Shown: positions 32,399-41,219 of the stretch, one piece after another | How the letters are laid out: every line of letters begins with the position of its first letter | Position numbering within the stretch: position 1 is the first letter of the stretch | Assembly: GCF_036289385.1 (NCBI RefSeq) | Contig: NZ_JAYFFH010000011.1 | Location: forward strand, 1-46,985 | Direction: 5' to 3' | Origin: Anaerofustis butyriciformans | Lineage (GTDB): Bacteria > Bacillota > Clostridia > Eubacteriales > Anaerofustaceae | Length of the DNA: 46,985 bases | Notes under the pieces: model-generated | The model's database searches: none | Seen by the model: the letters and a program-made list of their open reading frames with translations, nothing else | What the model was told of the DNA's origin: nothing | Made by a program: the position numbers and the translations under genes

Positions 32399-35353
32399 TT
32401 ATTTTTTATCATGTATCAGTCCTAAAGTAAACAAACACAATACCAAACCTAAAACAGCAATAGTTAGGATAACATCAAATAATGTATTAAAAGTATTATT
32501 ATCTGATGTTATAGGTGATTTTACATCACCATATACTTTAACTGTTAGATTCTTTGATACTTTCATGTCATCTTCAGCAGTAATACTGATATTACTTACT
32601 CCTATTTCTTTTGCTTTGATTTCTCCACTACTATTTATTGTCGCTATTTTATTATTGTTATTATCAAAAATTAAAGTTTTGTTTGTTGCGTCTTTTGGAA
32701 GAATATCTAAAGGTAAAACAATTGATGTTCCCTTTTTCATCAATAAAATATTATTTTCTGTATCATAATTAATATCATCATTTCCATTGATAGATATTAA
32801 TAAATTTGCCATATTAATTTTTATATCCGTAACATATTGATTTACTGTTAAATGACAACTGTCTGATAAATTAGTTCCATCAGTTGTCGCTACAACAATA
32901 TCGCACTCCCCTGCTTTTACAGGTGTGATAATACCAGTATTTTCATCAATTGTCGCTACTTCAGAATTACTACTTGTCCATTTTACAGTTTTGTTTGTAG
33001 TATCTTCTGGCAATACTTCATACTCTAAAGAAAAAGGGCTATTGTTTGTGTATACAGTTTTTTCATCTTCAACATCAATAGATTTTGCGTACTGTTTTAC
33101 TGTAACATCACATATCGCTGATATATCAGTTCCGTCAGCTGTTTTTACAATAATCTGACATTTGCCAGCTTTTTTACCTGTTACAGTTCCGTTTTCATCT
33201 ACTGTTGCTATACTTTCATCTGTCGATTTCCATATAACACTTTTATTGACCGTATCTTCAGGTAGTACAGTTGCTTGTAGTTGATATGTTTCATCTACAT
33301 ATAATTCGATATTATCAGTATCTAATTTAATGTCATTTGCTAATCTTATTACTTCGATATCACATGTATCACTTAAATTTGTTCCGTCAGTTGTTTTTAC
33401 TGTGATAGTTGCTTTTCCGTTTTCTTTAGCAACGATATTTCCGTTTTCATCTACTGACACAACATCAGGATTACTACTTTCCCAAAATACAGTCTTGTTA
33501 GAAGTATCCTCAGGTAAAACAGTAGCATTCAATTTTTCTGTTTTATCTTTTTCGATAATTAAATTATTTCTATCTAATTTAATAGATTTAGCATACTGTT
33601 TTATAACTACATGACATTCAGCTGTTATATTATTATCTTCAGTAATAGCTGTTATTGTACACTCCCCTGCTTTATTAGGTATAACTGTTCCATTACTTAA
33701 AACTGTTGCAACTGTTATATCATTTGATATAAATGATACATTCTTGTTTGTAGTATCTTCAGGAATAACCTTGTATATTAACTGATGTGGTAAATCATCA
33801 GTATACATAGTTAGTTCTTTTTCCATTTCTATGGCTTCAGGGTGTTGTTTTACTGTTATATGTGCTTTAGATGTTAGATTTGTTCCATCATTAGTCGTTG
33901 CAGTAATGTCGCACTCCCCTGACTTAATTCCTGTTACAGTTCCGTTTTTATCTACTGTTGCTATATTTTCATCTGTCGATTTCCATATAACATCTTTGTT
34001 AAACGTATCTTCAGGTGTTATTGTTGGAATAAGTTTATAGCTTTCTTTTGTATACAGTGTCACATTATCTGTATCTAAGGTAATTCCTTCAGCTTTTACT
34101 TCTTCCCAGTTGGCAGTAACAGTTGTATTCGCAGTTCCTAATGTCAATACATTATCTTGAATACTACTTCCAGTGCCAGAAACAAACCAACCTTTGAAAA
34201 TATAACCTTTTCGTACAGGTGTGTTTAATTGAATAGTACTTCCCCACCTTTGTCCTTCAATGACATCATTATTTTTATATGTAATACTATCTATGTTCAT
34301 TGTTGCATTACTACCCAAATTTAAGGTAGTATCGTATTTTTTTCTTGTAATTTTTAAAGTAGTAGTTTTAGGCTCTAACGTATTTGAAGTTCCGGAATAA
34401 GAATTACTATTCCATTGTATTGTATCTGGTTGCGACCATGAATATGATGTACCATGATTAGAATATGCATTGTATTTAGCAGTGGCAGTTCCAAAAGTTC
34501 CGTCTGTATTTTCGTACTGTGCATTAATAATATTTTTTGTTTGTAATGTAATTTTGGCAATACCATTTACACAAGTATCACTGTTTCCTAAATGTGCATT
34601 GTAAAATAAATTTATTCGTATTAAAAAATGACCATCTGCTACTCCCATTGTTGTTGGTTCTCCAACATCAGAATTATAGGCAAAACTTGCGTCTGCTTTT
34701 ACTTCAAATTCACCAACTTCATTCCAATTATTCCAGTTGTTATCTTCATTTGGTTTTTTATATGTAAAATCCATTGTTGTCCAGGTATAATTATCAGCTG
34801 TACTTGTTTTTGTAACTACTTGATTTTTAGATAATGCAATTCCATGATTATTCGTTCCACTCAGTGATAGTGTTATCATTTGTGATGTATCATATGATAA
34901 ACTTGATGTTTTTATTGAAACTTTAACTTGACTTGAAATATTGCTTTGCATTTTTATAGTATAGTATCCAGATGAATATGCAAAATTACCAAACATAACA
35001 GGCTTATCATATTCTTTTTCTGCATATTTATAATATGGCATAGATGTTTCATCTATTACATTCCCATTTTCATCAAATTGATATTCTACATTCGGCTCAT
35101 TTAGATAAATAGATTTATCTAATATATATTTATAATCTTCATCAGATAAATTTGATAAGAACTCACCAATATCTTTTGCTTCATTTTTGTAAAAAACATC
35201 ATCAATTTCTTTCACTGACATTTCTTTGTAATTTTTATTATCGAACATTTCACATTTAAAATATTCATCATTTGTTTCTGTTTTCGCTAAAACATTGTTG
35301 CCTATAAAGAAACAAAAAAGTAAACATATTAATAATGTAGTTATTTTTTTCAT
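32399..35353 (-). CDS. Large surface protein with six Big2 domains
   Basis: This 984-residue protein has a signal peptide (1-23, ending VLAK), an N-terminal region of about 390 residues, one Listeria-Bacteroides-type repeat (GYIFKGWFVSG...VTANW) and six Big2 Ig-like repeats from about 420 to 940. Each repeat carries the pattern PEDT.NK...W.S...ATV..NG.V. A C-terminal membrane helix with a short basic tail (HDKK) ends the protein. Before the helix lies SPITSD, close to the (S/N)PxTG signal of class B-like sortases but with S for G. It is likely a long adhesin or mating-pair stabiliser. The start ATG follows AAAGGAA. Confidence 0.85.
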   Translation of the reverse strand: MKKITTLLICLLFCFFIGNNVLAKTETNDEYFKCEMFDNKNYKEMSVKEIDDVFYKNEAKDIGEFLSNLSDEDYKYILDKSIYLNEPNVEYQFDENGNVIDETSMPYYKYAEKEYDKPVMFGNFAYSSGYYTIKMQSNISSQVKVSIKTSSLSYDTSQMITLSLSGTNNHGIALSKNQVVTKTSTADNYTWTTMDFTYKKPNEDNNWNNWNEVGEFEVKADASFAYNSDVGEPTTMGVADGHFLIRINLFYNAHLGNSDTCVNGIAKITLQTKNIINAQYENTDGTFGTATAKYNAYSNHGTSYSWSQPDTIQWNSNSYSGTSNTLEPKTTTLKITRKKYDTTLNLGSNATMNIDSITYKNNDVIEGQRWGSTIQLNTPVRKGYIFKGWFVSGTGSSIQDNVLTLGTANTTVTANWEEVKAEGITLDTDNVTLYTKESYKLIPTITPEDTFNKDVIWKSTDENIATVDKNGTVTGIKSGECDITATTNDGTNLTSKAHITVKQHPEAIEMEKELTMYTDDLPHQLIYKVIPEDTTNKNVSFISNDITVATVLSNGTVIPNKAGECTITAITEDNNITAECHVVIKQYAKSIKLDRNNLIIEKDKTEKLNATVLPEDTSNKTVFWESSNPDVVSVDENGNIVAKENGKATITVKTTDGTNLSDTCDIEVIRLANDIKLDTDNIELYVDETYQLQATVLPEDTVNKSVIWKSTDESIATVDENGTVTGKKAGKCQIIVKTADGTDISAICDVTVKQYAKSIDVEDEKTVYTNNSPFSLEYEVLPEDTTNKTVKWTSSNSEVATIDENTGIITPVKAGECDIVVATTDGTNLSDSCHLTVNQYVTDIKINMANLLISINGNDDINYDTENNILLMKKGTSIVLPLDILPKDATNKTLIFDNNNNKIATINSSGEIKAKEIGVSNISITAEDDMKVSKNLTVKVYGDVKSPITSDNNTFNTLFDVILTIAVLGLVLCLFTLGLIHDKK

Positions 35354-35392
35354 ATGTGTTTTGTTCCTTTCTTCTAAATTTCATATTCATAT

Positions 35393-35424
35393 AAAAGAGC
35401 AATATACTTATATTGCTCTTTTTT
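35393..35424. terminator. Terminator upstream of the Big2 adhesin gene
   Basis: AAAAGAGCAATA/TATTGCTCTTTT with loop TACTTA and T-runs in both directions. On the minus strand it ends the zinc-ribbon gene. Confidence 0.85.
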
Positions 35425-35491
35425 AGGGATTAAATATTGACAAATGACAAATGCTTTCCCACCTCTTTACTTTCCCTCCCTTAAAAGCATT

Positions 35492-35833
35492 TTAAATTTT
35501 ATGTATTCGTAAAATAAGGTTAAATTTATCATTAAAATAAATTTCATATTTTAAATGATTTTTTCTAACAGAAATATGTCCTTTGCTACATAATTCTTTT
35601 ACCATCTTATTATTTATATATTTGCCACATATTTCTTTTTGTATTTTCATACCACAATATTCACAAACATAATTTGATTGATGTTCTAATATATTACTTT
35701 TACATTTAGGACAGCTACAAACATGTTTGCCATACTTAATATTTAAAATATTTTCTATTATATTTCCATAATCATTTTGTAATATATTTTGATAAACTTT
35801 TTCTTTCATCTTTGTTTTTTCATAGTAATTCAT
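35492..35833 (-). CDS. Zinc-ribbon protein resembling a topoisomerase C-terminal module
   Basis: This 113-residue protein has CPKC then CEYC about 18 residues later (around 40-63), followed by CGKYINNKMVKELCSKGHIS. A zinc ribbon, then an 'I.G..I....v..L...G' strand-helix unit, is the layout of the DNA-binding repeats at the C-terminus of topoisomerases I and III. No catalytic part is present. It may bind single-stranded DNA. It stands alone between two terminators. Confidence 0.55.
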   Translation of the reverse strand: MNYYEKTKMKEKVYQNILQNDYGNIIENILNIKYGKHVCSCPKCKSNILEHQSNYVCEYCGMKIQKEICGKYINNKMVKELCSKGHISVRKNHLKYEIYFNDKFNLILRIHKI

Positions 35834-35861
35834 AATTATAATTGTTTCCTTGTTTTCATTT

Positions 35862-36063
35862 GATGAACTGGATAAAAATCCAGTTCATCTCAATCATCTC
35901 AAATATTAAAGGAGAAATTATTTATTTTGTAGGGTATAAATAAACGTGTAATGGAACAAATGTTTAAAAGTACTAAAAATTTATACCCTACGTATATATC
36001 AAACACTATGCGTGTTTTGACCTTTAGGTTGTGATAGATTTATATAAAATATAAATCTATCAC
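35862..36063. repeat. Cluster of perfect inverted repeats in a 315-bp gene-free stretch
   Basis: GATGAACTGGAT/ATCCAGTTCATC (35862-35889, loop AAAA), GTAGGGTATAAA/TTTATACCCTAC (35929-35940 and 35980-35991), AAACAC/GTGTTT (36001-36017) and a 14-bp stem GTGATAGATTTATA/TATAAATCTATCAC (36031-36063, loop TAAAA). Direct repeats ACGTATTCGATAGAAAAT / ACGTATTTGATAGAAAAT follow at 36071 and 36089. None has a terminator U-run. This could be a single-strand origin, a recombination site or a structured RNA. Confidence 0.65.
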
Positions 36064-36115
36064 GACATGTACGTATTCGATAGAAAATACGTATTTGATA
36101 GAAAATATATATAAC

Positions 36116-36139
36116 AAAACTAATATTTTTATTAGTTTT
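36116..36139 (-). terminator. Terminator of the adhesin-lipoprotein operon
   Basis: AAAACTAAT/ATTAGTTTT stem around ATTTTT just after the stop of the lipoprotein gene. Confidence 0.7.
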
Positions 36140-36148
36140 ATTAGCTAA

Positions 36149-37156
36149 TTAGTTAATCATTTCTTGTTCTTCATCATCTTCATCTTGATTTTTATTTTTC
36201 TTTTTTTTAAGGAGCATAATTATTATTGCAATTAATCCTGCTAATAATACAGCTCCAGCAATAACTGCCATAACAACATGACTTTTATTTATTTCAATTC
36301 CTCGCCACGTATACACAGCTGTTAATTTAACTGCTTTTGCGTCTGGTAATTCAATTTCTTGCTCATATATTGCTTTATATTTTGCTTGATATCTTTGACC
36401 ATTAGCAATAGCATTCCTGTATGTTACTCCACCTTTAGTAAATTCTTTACCTACCCATTTAATAGAGTTAATTCTATATTTATCAGTAGGTAAATCTAAA
36501 TAATTTACCAGTGCTTCTTCTTTTCCTGTAATATCAGGAACAGAACCGTCTAAATTATGTTTTAGATAATGTGTTTCATCAATTTGATACAATGCACTTC
36601 CGTACCCTTTAAACTGCATTGTCGGATTAAATCCATTTCGCCAACTCCAATCATCAACGACTTGAAGTTCTTTTACTTTTATTGCTACTTTTACAGCTTT
36701 ATCTCCGTTCTTCTTTTGCTGTTTATCGACATTAATAACATCTTTTGAAGGTTCTAACCCATTATCATAATAAGTAATTATTTTTGTCTTATCTGCATTT
36801 GGAACATTTACATCATATGTGAAATTTGTTTCCGATGTAACTTTAACTTTCCTATCAGTGATTTTATCTTCACTTTCTTTAATTTCCGTTAATTCCATTA
36901 CAATATTTGCATTTTGATTATTTTGTGATATAAATGTTTCATCAAATGTTTTCTTTGTTTTTGCAACTTCATTTGGATATACAGTTTTAGATACTGTATA
37001 TCTTTTAACTACTTCTTGTGTAAAAAAACCAGTATCTTCTGTTGATGATTTTATTGGTGTAGTATTCATGGTTTCATTATTACCACAACCTACCAATGAA
37101 ACTACTAATAAAGAAGAAAATAATATTGATATAACTTTTTTATTTAATTTATTCAT
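36149..37156 (-). CDS. Surface lipoprotein with C-terminal membrane anchor
   Basis: This 335-residue protein has a lipobox LVGC with Cys24, an extracellular region of about 270 residues and a C-terminal helix (VVMAVIAGAVLLAGLIAIII) with a KKKKNK/acidic tail. It would be tethered at both ends. ATG 37156 is 9 bases from GGGGG. An alternative ATG at 37162 is only 3 bases away. The frame overlaps the end of the adhesin gene by 8 bases, so it is translationally coupled and probably a partner of the adhesin. No family was recognised. Confidence 0.7.
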   Translation of the reverse strand: MNKLNKKVISILFSSLLVVSLVGCGNNETMNTTPIKSSTEDTGFFTQEVVKRYTVSKTVYPNEVAKTKKTFDETFISQNNQNANIVMELTEIKESEDKITDRKVKVTSETNFTYDVNVPNADKTKIITYYDNGLEPSKDVINVDKQQKKNGDKAVKVAIKVKELQVVDDWSWRNGFNPTMQFKGYGSALYQIDETHYLKHNLDGSVPDITGKEEALVNYLDLPTDKYRINSIKWVGKEFTKGGVTYRNAIANGQRYQAKYKAIYEQEIELPDAKAVKLTAVYTWRGIEINKSHVVMAVIAGAVLLAGLIAIIIMLLKKKKNKNQDEDDEEQEMIN

Positions 37157-39746
37157 TATCATTTTCCCCCTTTTCATCACTATTTTCTATATGTTCTTTT
37201 TTTTCATAAATTTTTATATCTTCATCATTATCAGGGTCATCAGGATTATTTTTATTTTTTATATCAAAAAACATATATATTAATCCAATTAAACATAGAG
37301 CTGAACATAAGAATAAACTTATCATTTCATATAACGATAAACTATCACCTGTCTTAACTGATACTCCATATTCATTTACATCTTCATTGTGATTTAACCA
37401 AACACTTCCTATTTTAGCTTTGTTTTTTATTTTAATATATACATCTTTTTCAATTAGTTTTTCTTCAGTATCGTTTGTTTCATTTTGTATATTATCTTCG
37501 TTGCTTCCTAAATCTAAATCATTCATTAAAGATAGTGAAGTTAGATTATTTTCTAAAGTTAAACTTCTACCTTTATGGATATTATTAATATTATCTTTTA
37601 AATCTTGATTATTTTCTTCTTTGTTTTCTGTCTGTTCTTTTCTAATATTAAAATAATATTTATTAGTGTCTAAAACAAATCCACTTGGTGGTGTTTTTTC
37701 GATAATATAGTATTCTCCATACCATAAATCATTAAAACTTGCTTTTCCATTTTTATCTGTGGTAATTGTTGTTACCAACATATCTTGTCCCAATTTAATA
37801 TTTTCTAATGGAATATTTAATTGCAAATCTTCATTCATTTTGATTGATATAATTAAATCTTCATTAGTTTTATTAATACGATATATTTCAAATTCAGCAT
37901 TTGCTAATGCCTCATCTTGAATTGTTGGGTCAATCAAATTACCATTTTCATCTTTTGGGTAATCAGTTGTTTTTTCGATATGTACATTACCTTTTTTTAT
38001 ATTGTTTTCAAAAGTTACATACGTAGTATTTTCTATTCCTCCATATTTTGGTAAATCAACAATTTGTACTTCATTTTCTTCGTATCTGTCAGGTGTTAAC
38101 TCGGTTATTTGATACTTTCCTGCCTTTTCCAATTCTAAATGCCATTTACCAACATCATCTGTTTCAACTATTTCAAGAAAATCAGTATTACCTGTTTCTT
38201 CATCTATTCCTTTTACTTCAAACTTTAAGCCTGCAATTACATCATCTTCCGAACGTTTTTCTAATTCTAAATGATGTTTTAATTCATTATAGAATTTAAC
38301 AGTTACCGTATATGATTCTGTATTATCAGTTGGTAATTCAACTATTTGTTCTTTCGGTTGAATATAACGGTCAGGCGTTTCTACTTCTGAAATTTTATAT
38401 TTTCCACCTTTTGTTAAATCTTCTACTTTAAATTTACCATTTTCATCTAATGATACAGTTCTGTCATAATCCATATTGTTTGTTGTTTCATCTATTCCCT
38501 GTATCCTAAATTTCATGCCTTCAACGAATCCATCTTCAGATTCTTTTTCTAAATAGAATCGGTATTTCAAATTATTAATAAACTTCGTTGTTACACTTCG
38601 TCCTCCGTCTAATACTTTTACTTGCCTTGGTTTATTGTCGGAATTTTGCACGTATCTATCTGCAATATTCAACTCTGTTACAGTATATGTACCTTTTGGT
38701 AATGTTGCTGTGACAGTTCCTTTACTATTAGTTGTGACAGTTTTATTTATACTTGTTCCGTTATCTGCTGTACCTTTTATGGTATATTTCATGCCTTCAA
38801 CGAATCCATCTTCTGCTTCTTTATCTATAATCAAATCTCCGTCTGATATATCCAATTTGAAATACATAATAATAGGGTCTTCCAATAAAATATCATACGT
38901 AATCATTTTTTGATAACTTCCTGATGTCATATAAACTAATTTCGCTTTATTTTTATATTTTTCTGTAGTATTAGAAGATTTAATTGTTACTCCACCATTT
39001 TTCATAGAATATGAAGCAGGTGCAGTAATTTTTAAAGAACTTGCAGTCTTTGAAAAAGTCAATCCAGTTGCAGAATAACTAAAGTTATTTGTAACACCTT
39101 TTGTATCTTTTAAAGTGACTTCATATTTATTAGTCGAACTATTCCACTTCATTTCGTAAGTTTTTGAAGAAGAACTTGACATACTAGCAAAACTTGGAAT
39201 TTCATAAAATTCTACAATATCACTCCATAACTGCTTAGCATAATTGCTAGCACTATCATTTGCAATAAAACCATTTAAAATAGCATTACGTGTTGTACTA
39301 TTATTATATGCATTTTCCATTATCATCCATATAACAGCTTGGGTTGCTGTTTGATGTGCTTGGTTGTTACCTGATGTATGTCCAAGTGCAATTGCAGCAG
39401 ATAAATACCATTGCTGTTCAATGCTAATAGAAATTGGAGGTGTAGATGATGTATTATAGTTGCCACCTCCATTTATACTATGATTATCAATTTCAATACA
39501 ATATACAGCTTTGCCACCTTGTTCATTTGCCCAATATAACGAAGTACTTGCTGTATGCTGTCTAAATGCAGCAGGCAGATTACCTGCGTTAGGGTTGTAG
39601 TTATATGCAGAGTCTGCTACTCTTGCACTTAACATAGTAGTAGCTCCTTTAACTACATTCATATTCATTGGTACTAAAAACGAAAACATGAATACTGCCA
39701 TTAGTATTATTGTTATTTTTTTTCTAATATTTTTTAAAATGTACAT
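37149..39746 (-). CDS. Thioester-domain and CnaB/SpaA-repeat adhesin
   Basis: This 865-residue protein has a signal peptide (about 1-35) and a TQxA thioester domain, with Cys83 in VYCIE and Gln136 in TATQAVIW. Several CnaB/SpaA-like repeats follow, with start motifs such as DKEAEDGFVEGMKYTI, EKESEDGFVEGMKFRI and EKRSEDDVIAGLKFEV. The last is a pilin-like domain (VHIEKTTDYP...FEIYRI). A C-terminal VKTGD precedes a membrane helix and a long acidic tail. Thioester domains form covalent bonds to host or surface amines, and CnaB repeats form stabilising isopeptides. VKTGD resembles the non-LPXTG sorting motifs of Clostridia. It is probably a covalent adhesin used in mating or colonisation. Confidence 0.85.
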   Translation of the reverse strand: MYILKNIRKKITIILMAVFMFSFLVPMNMNVVKGATTMLSARVADSAYNYNPNAGNLPAAFRQHTASTSLYWANEQGGKAVYCIEIDNHSINGGGNYNTSSTPPISISIEQQWYLSAAIALGHTSGNNQAHQTATQAVIWMIMENAYNNSTTRNAILNGFIANDSASNYAKQLWSDIVEFYEIPSFASMSSSSSKTYEMKWNSSTNKYEVTLKDTKGVTNNFSYSATGLTFSKTASSLKITAPASYSMKNGGVTIKSSNTTEKYKNKAKLVYMTSGSYQKMITYDILLEDPIIMYFKLDISDGDLIIDKEAEDGFVEGMKYTIKGTADNGTSINKTVTTNSKGTVTATLPKGTYTVTELNIADRYVQNSDNKPRQVKVLDGGRSVTTKFINNLKYRFYLEKESEDGFVEGMKFRIQGIDETTNNMDYDRTVSLDENGKFKVEDLTKGGKYKISEVETPDRYIQPKEQIVELPTDNTESYTVTVKFYNELKHHLELEKRSEDDVIAGLKFEVKGIDEETGNTDFLEIVETDDVGKWHLELEKAGKYQITELTPDRYEENEVQIVDLPKYGGIENTTYVTFENNIKKGNVHIEKTTDYPKDENGNLIDPTIQDEALANAEFEIYRINKTNEDLIISIKMNEDLQLNIPLENIKLGQDMLVTTITTDKNGKASFNDLWYGEYYIIEKTPPSGFVLDTNKYYFNIRKEQTENKEENNQDLKDNINNIHKGRSLTLENNLTSLSLMNDLDLGSNEDNIQNETNDTEEKLIEKDVYIKIKNKAKIGSVWLNHNEDVNEYGVSVKTGDSLSLYEMISLFLCSALCLIGLIYMFFDIKNKNNPDDPDNDEDIKIYEKKEHIENSDEKGENDNE

Positions 39747-39890
39747 ATTTCCTCCTTTGTAATATATTTATAATATTATTATAGTATGTTTATAATATAA
39801 TTATAATATATATTTATTATAATATTTTCAAGATAATTTCATATTTTTTTACTAAAAATTCCATTTTTTTTTATTAAGACATTTCTTATA

Positions 39891-39927
39891 AAAAAAATAG
39901 GAAGTAAAAATACTTCCTATTTTTTTA
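39891..39927. terminator. Terminator after the type III toxin gene
   Basis: AATAGGAAGTA/TACTTCCTATT around AAAA, with A and T runs on both sides. The rest of 39747-39957 is A+T-rich leader of the adhesin gene. Confidence 0.85.
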
Positions 39928-39957
39928 TTCCCACTAATTTGGTTATGTATGTAAAAT

Positions 39958-40431
39958 TTATTTTTTTAATTTATCTAATATTAAAGGAATATTTACTTGT
40001 GTTGGCATAAACTTTATTCCTCTTTTTAACATTCCAATAACTTTTTTTGCTTTATGTTCGATTGTTTTAATATCATGTTCACTTGTTAATAATAAATGCT
40101 TTCCGTTAATAGTATATTCTCTTTTAACATATTTTTTTGTTATTGGAAAGATATCTTGAATTAAAAATACACTTAAATAACCATTATCTAATTTAGTTAT
40201 ATGAATAATATCACATGGTTTATTATTATTTATTTTTTTTTCCATTATCTTTTTATACTTATCAATTTTACTTGATAAAGGAATCATCCAATAAACTCCC
40301 AATTTATCATCTTTAAAACAATAATAATGAGGTCTATTTTCACCTTTATTTCCTTTTAAGTAAGGTTCTTTCATATCTAAAAAAAATTGCTCATCTATTA
40401 TATAAAAACCTGTTTTTTTTATTTCTTCCAT
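39958..40431 (-). CDS. cptN: Type III toxin, CptN/ToxN-family endoribonuclease
   Basis: This 157-residue protein matches the CptN branch of type III toxins: GFYIIDEQFFLDM, YLKGNKGENRPHYYCF, YWMIPLSSKIDKY, KPCDIIHITKLDN, VFLIQDIFP and a final MLKRGIKFMPTQ. These ribonucleases cut mRNA and their own antitoxin precursor, and are silenced by wrapping in pseudoknotted RNA repeats. Two 45-nt repeats and an internal terminator lie directly upstream on the same strand, which is the diagnostic layout. The lysine/serine-rich active site region SSKIDKYKK is present. AGAGGT precedes the ATG. It would stabilise the plasmid and may also give phage defence. Confidence 0.88.
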   Translation of the reverse strand: MEEIKKTGFYIIDEQFFLDMKEPYLKGNKGENRPHYYCFKDDKLGVYWMIPLSSKIDKYKKIMEKKINNNKPCDIIHITKLDNGYLSVFLIQDIFPITKKYVKREYTINGKHLLLTSEHDIKTIEHKAKKVIGMLKRGIKFMPTQVNIPLILDKLKK

Positions 40432-40450
40432 TTATACCTCTTATAATGAA

Positions 40451-40477
40451 AAATCCCCTATATTGCATATAGAGGAT
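40451..40477 (-). terminator. Leaky terminator between antitoxin repeats and toxin
   Basis: On the minus strand TCCTCTATAT/ATATAGGGGA (one U-G) around GCA, then TTTTT. Type III loci use such a terminator to make more antitoxin RNA than toxin mRNA. Confidence 0.85.
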
Positions 40478-40585
40478 CTAAAACTTTCAACCCGACCATT
40501 TATATACCACATATCGGTCAGTGGTAAACTTTCAACCCGACCATTTATATACCACATATCGGTCAGTGGTAAACTTTCTTTTTTC
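40478..40585 (-). ncRNA. cptI: Type III antitoxin RNA, two 45-nt repeats (CptI-like)
   Basis: Two exact 45-bp units (40484-40528 and 40529-40573) and a 5-base partial third make about 2.1 repeats, read on the minus strand. Each unit contains ACCACTGACCGATATGTGGT (self-complementary ACCAC/GTGGT) and then GACC/GGTC-type pairing partners, consistent with a pseudoknot. The array lies between a strong promoter and the terminator, directly ahead of the toxin. The toxin would cut the precursor into single repeats, which bind and inhibit it. Confidence 0.88.
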
Positions 40586-40591
40586 AATTAT

Positions 40592-40620
40592 ATTATATGC
40601 AAAAATTCTCTAAAATACAA
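40592..40620 (-). promoter_or_regulatory. Promoter of the type III toxin-antitoxin locus
   Basis: Minus strand -35 TTGTAT (40620-40615), 17-bp spacer ending in TGC-like bases, -10 TATAAT (40597-40592). Confidence 0.75.
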
Positions 40621-40646
40621 TAGAAAAATGAATATTTTTACTATAA

Positions 40647-41219
40647 CTAATTACCACAACTTGGACAATGACTTCCATAGTATCTTATACCACAATTATG
40701 ACATACTGTTCCAAAATCAATTGTTCCTCCATTTATAGGAGTACTCCAACTACCACCTGAAGAACCGCCTGAGCTACCACCTGATGAAGAACCACCTGAG
40801 CTACCACCTGATGAAGAACCACCTGAATATCCACCTGAATATCCACCTGAGTATCCACCACCACTATATGTAGGAGCAGGTTCTTCTCTATTACAGCTTA
40901 CTTTTTTACCTTCAGAATTTGTATAAGTGTATTTACCGTATTTTCCTGCATCTTCCATTTTCTTTAATGCTTTTTCTTTAGCCTCTTTATCATATGCTTT
41001 TCTTAATGAACTTTCTTTTGAAGTTGCTGTTTTAGTAGAAGAATTGGAAGTTTCTAAAATCATAATGCTTTGTTGTTTTGTTGTTTGTATATCTTTTGCA
41101 AGAACTTCTTGAGCTTTAGAATAATCACTATATAAAAATCCTGCAACAACTAAAATTGCTACTGCTACTATTCCAACTATCTTTTTGTTTTTTAGTAAAT
41201 TTTTCATTTTTTCTTTCAT
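40647..41219 (-). CDS. Membrane-anchored Gly/Ser-repeat protein with C-terminal zinc ribbon
   Basis: This 190-residue protein has an N-terminal hydrophobic segment (about 14-30), a charged helical region to about 110 and a flexible run of SGG, YSGG and SSGG repeats (about 118-158). A terminal four-cysteine ribbon CHNCG...CPSCG ends the protein. If the N-terminal helix is an export anchor, the ribbon would lie outside the cell, which is unusual. If reversed, it would be a cytosolic tethered ribbon. AGGAGAT precedes ATG 41219. No family was recognised. Confidence 0.7.
   Translation of the reverse strand: MKEKMKNLLKNKKIVGIVAVAILVVAGFLYSDYSKAQEVLAKDIQTTKQQSIMILETSNSSTKTATSKESSLRKAYDKEAKEKALKKMEDAGKYGKYTYTNSEGKKVSCNREEPAPTYSGGGYSGGYSGGYSGGSSSGGSSGGSSSGGSSGGSSGGSWSTPINGGTIDFGTVCHNCGIRYYGSHCPSCGN

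Noticed and set aside
32925..34834. Plus-strand open frames across the Big2 adhesin gene
   Set aside because: They are opposite-frame shadows of repeated Ig-like units, without ribosome sites.
40484..40578. Possible CRISPR array
   Set aside because: Only two units and a fragment, directly adjoining with no spacers. The structure is that of a type III antitoxin.
40463..40738. Plus-strand open frame with a repeated peptide (RPFIYHISVSGKLST)
   Set aside because: The repetition comes from the two 45-bp antitoxin RNA repeats read on the wrong strand. There is no ribosome site, and the frame overlaps the promoter, terminator and the end of another gene.
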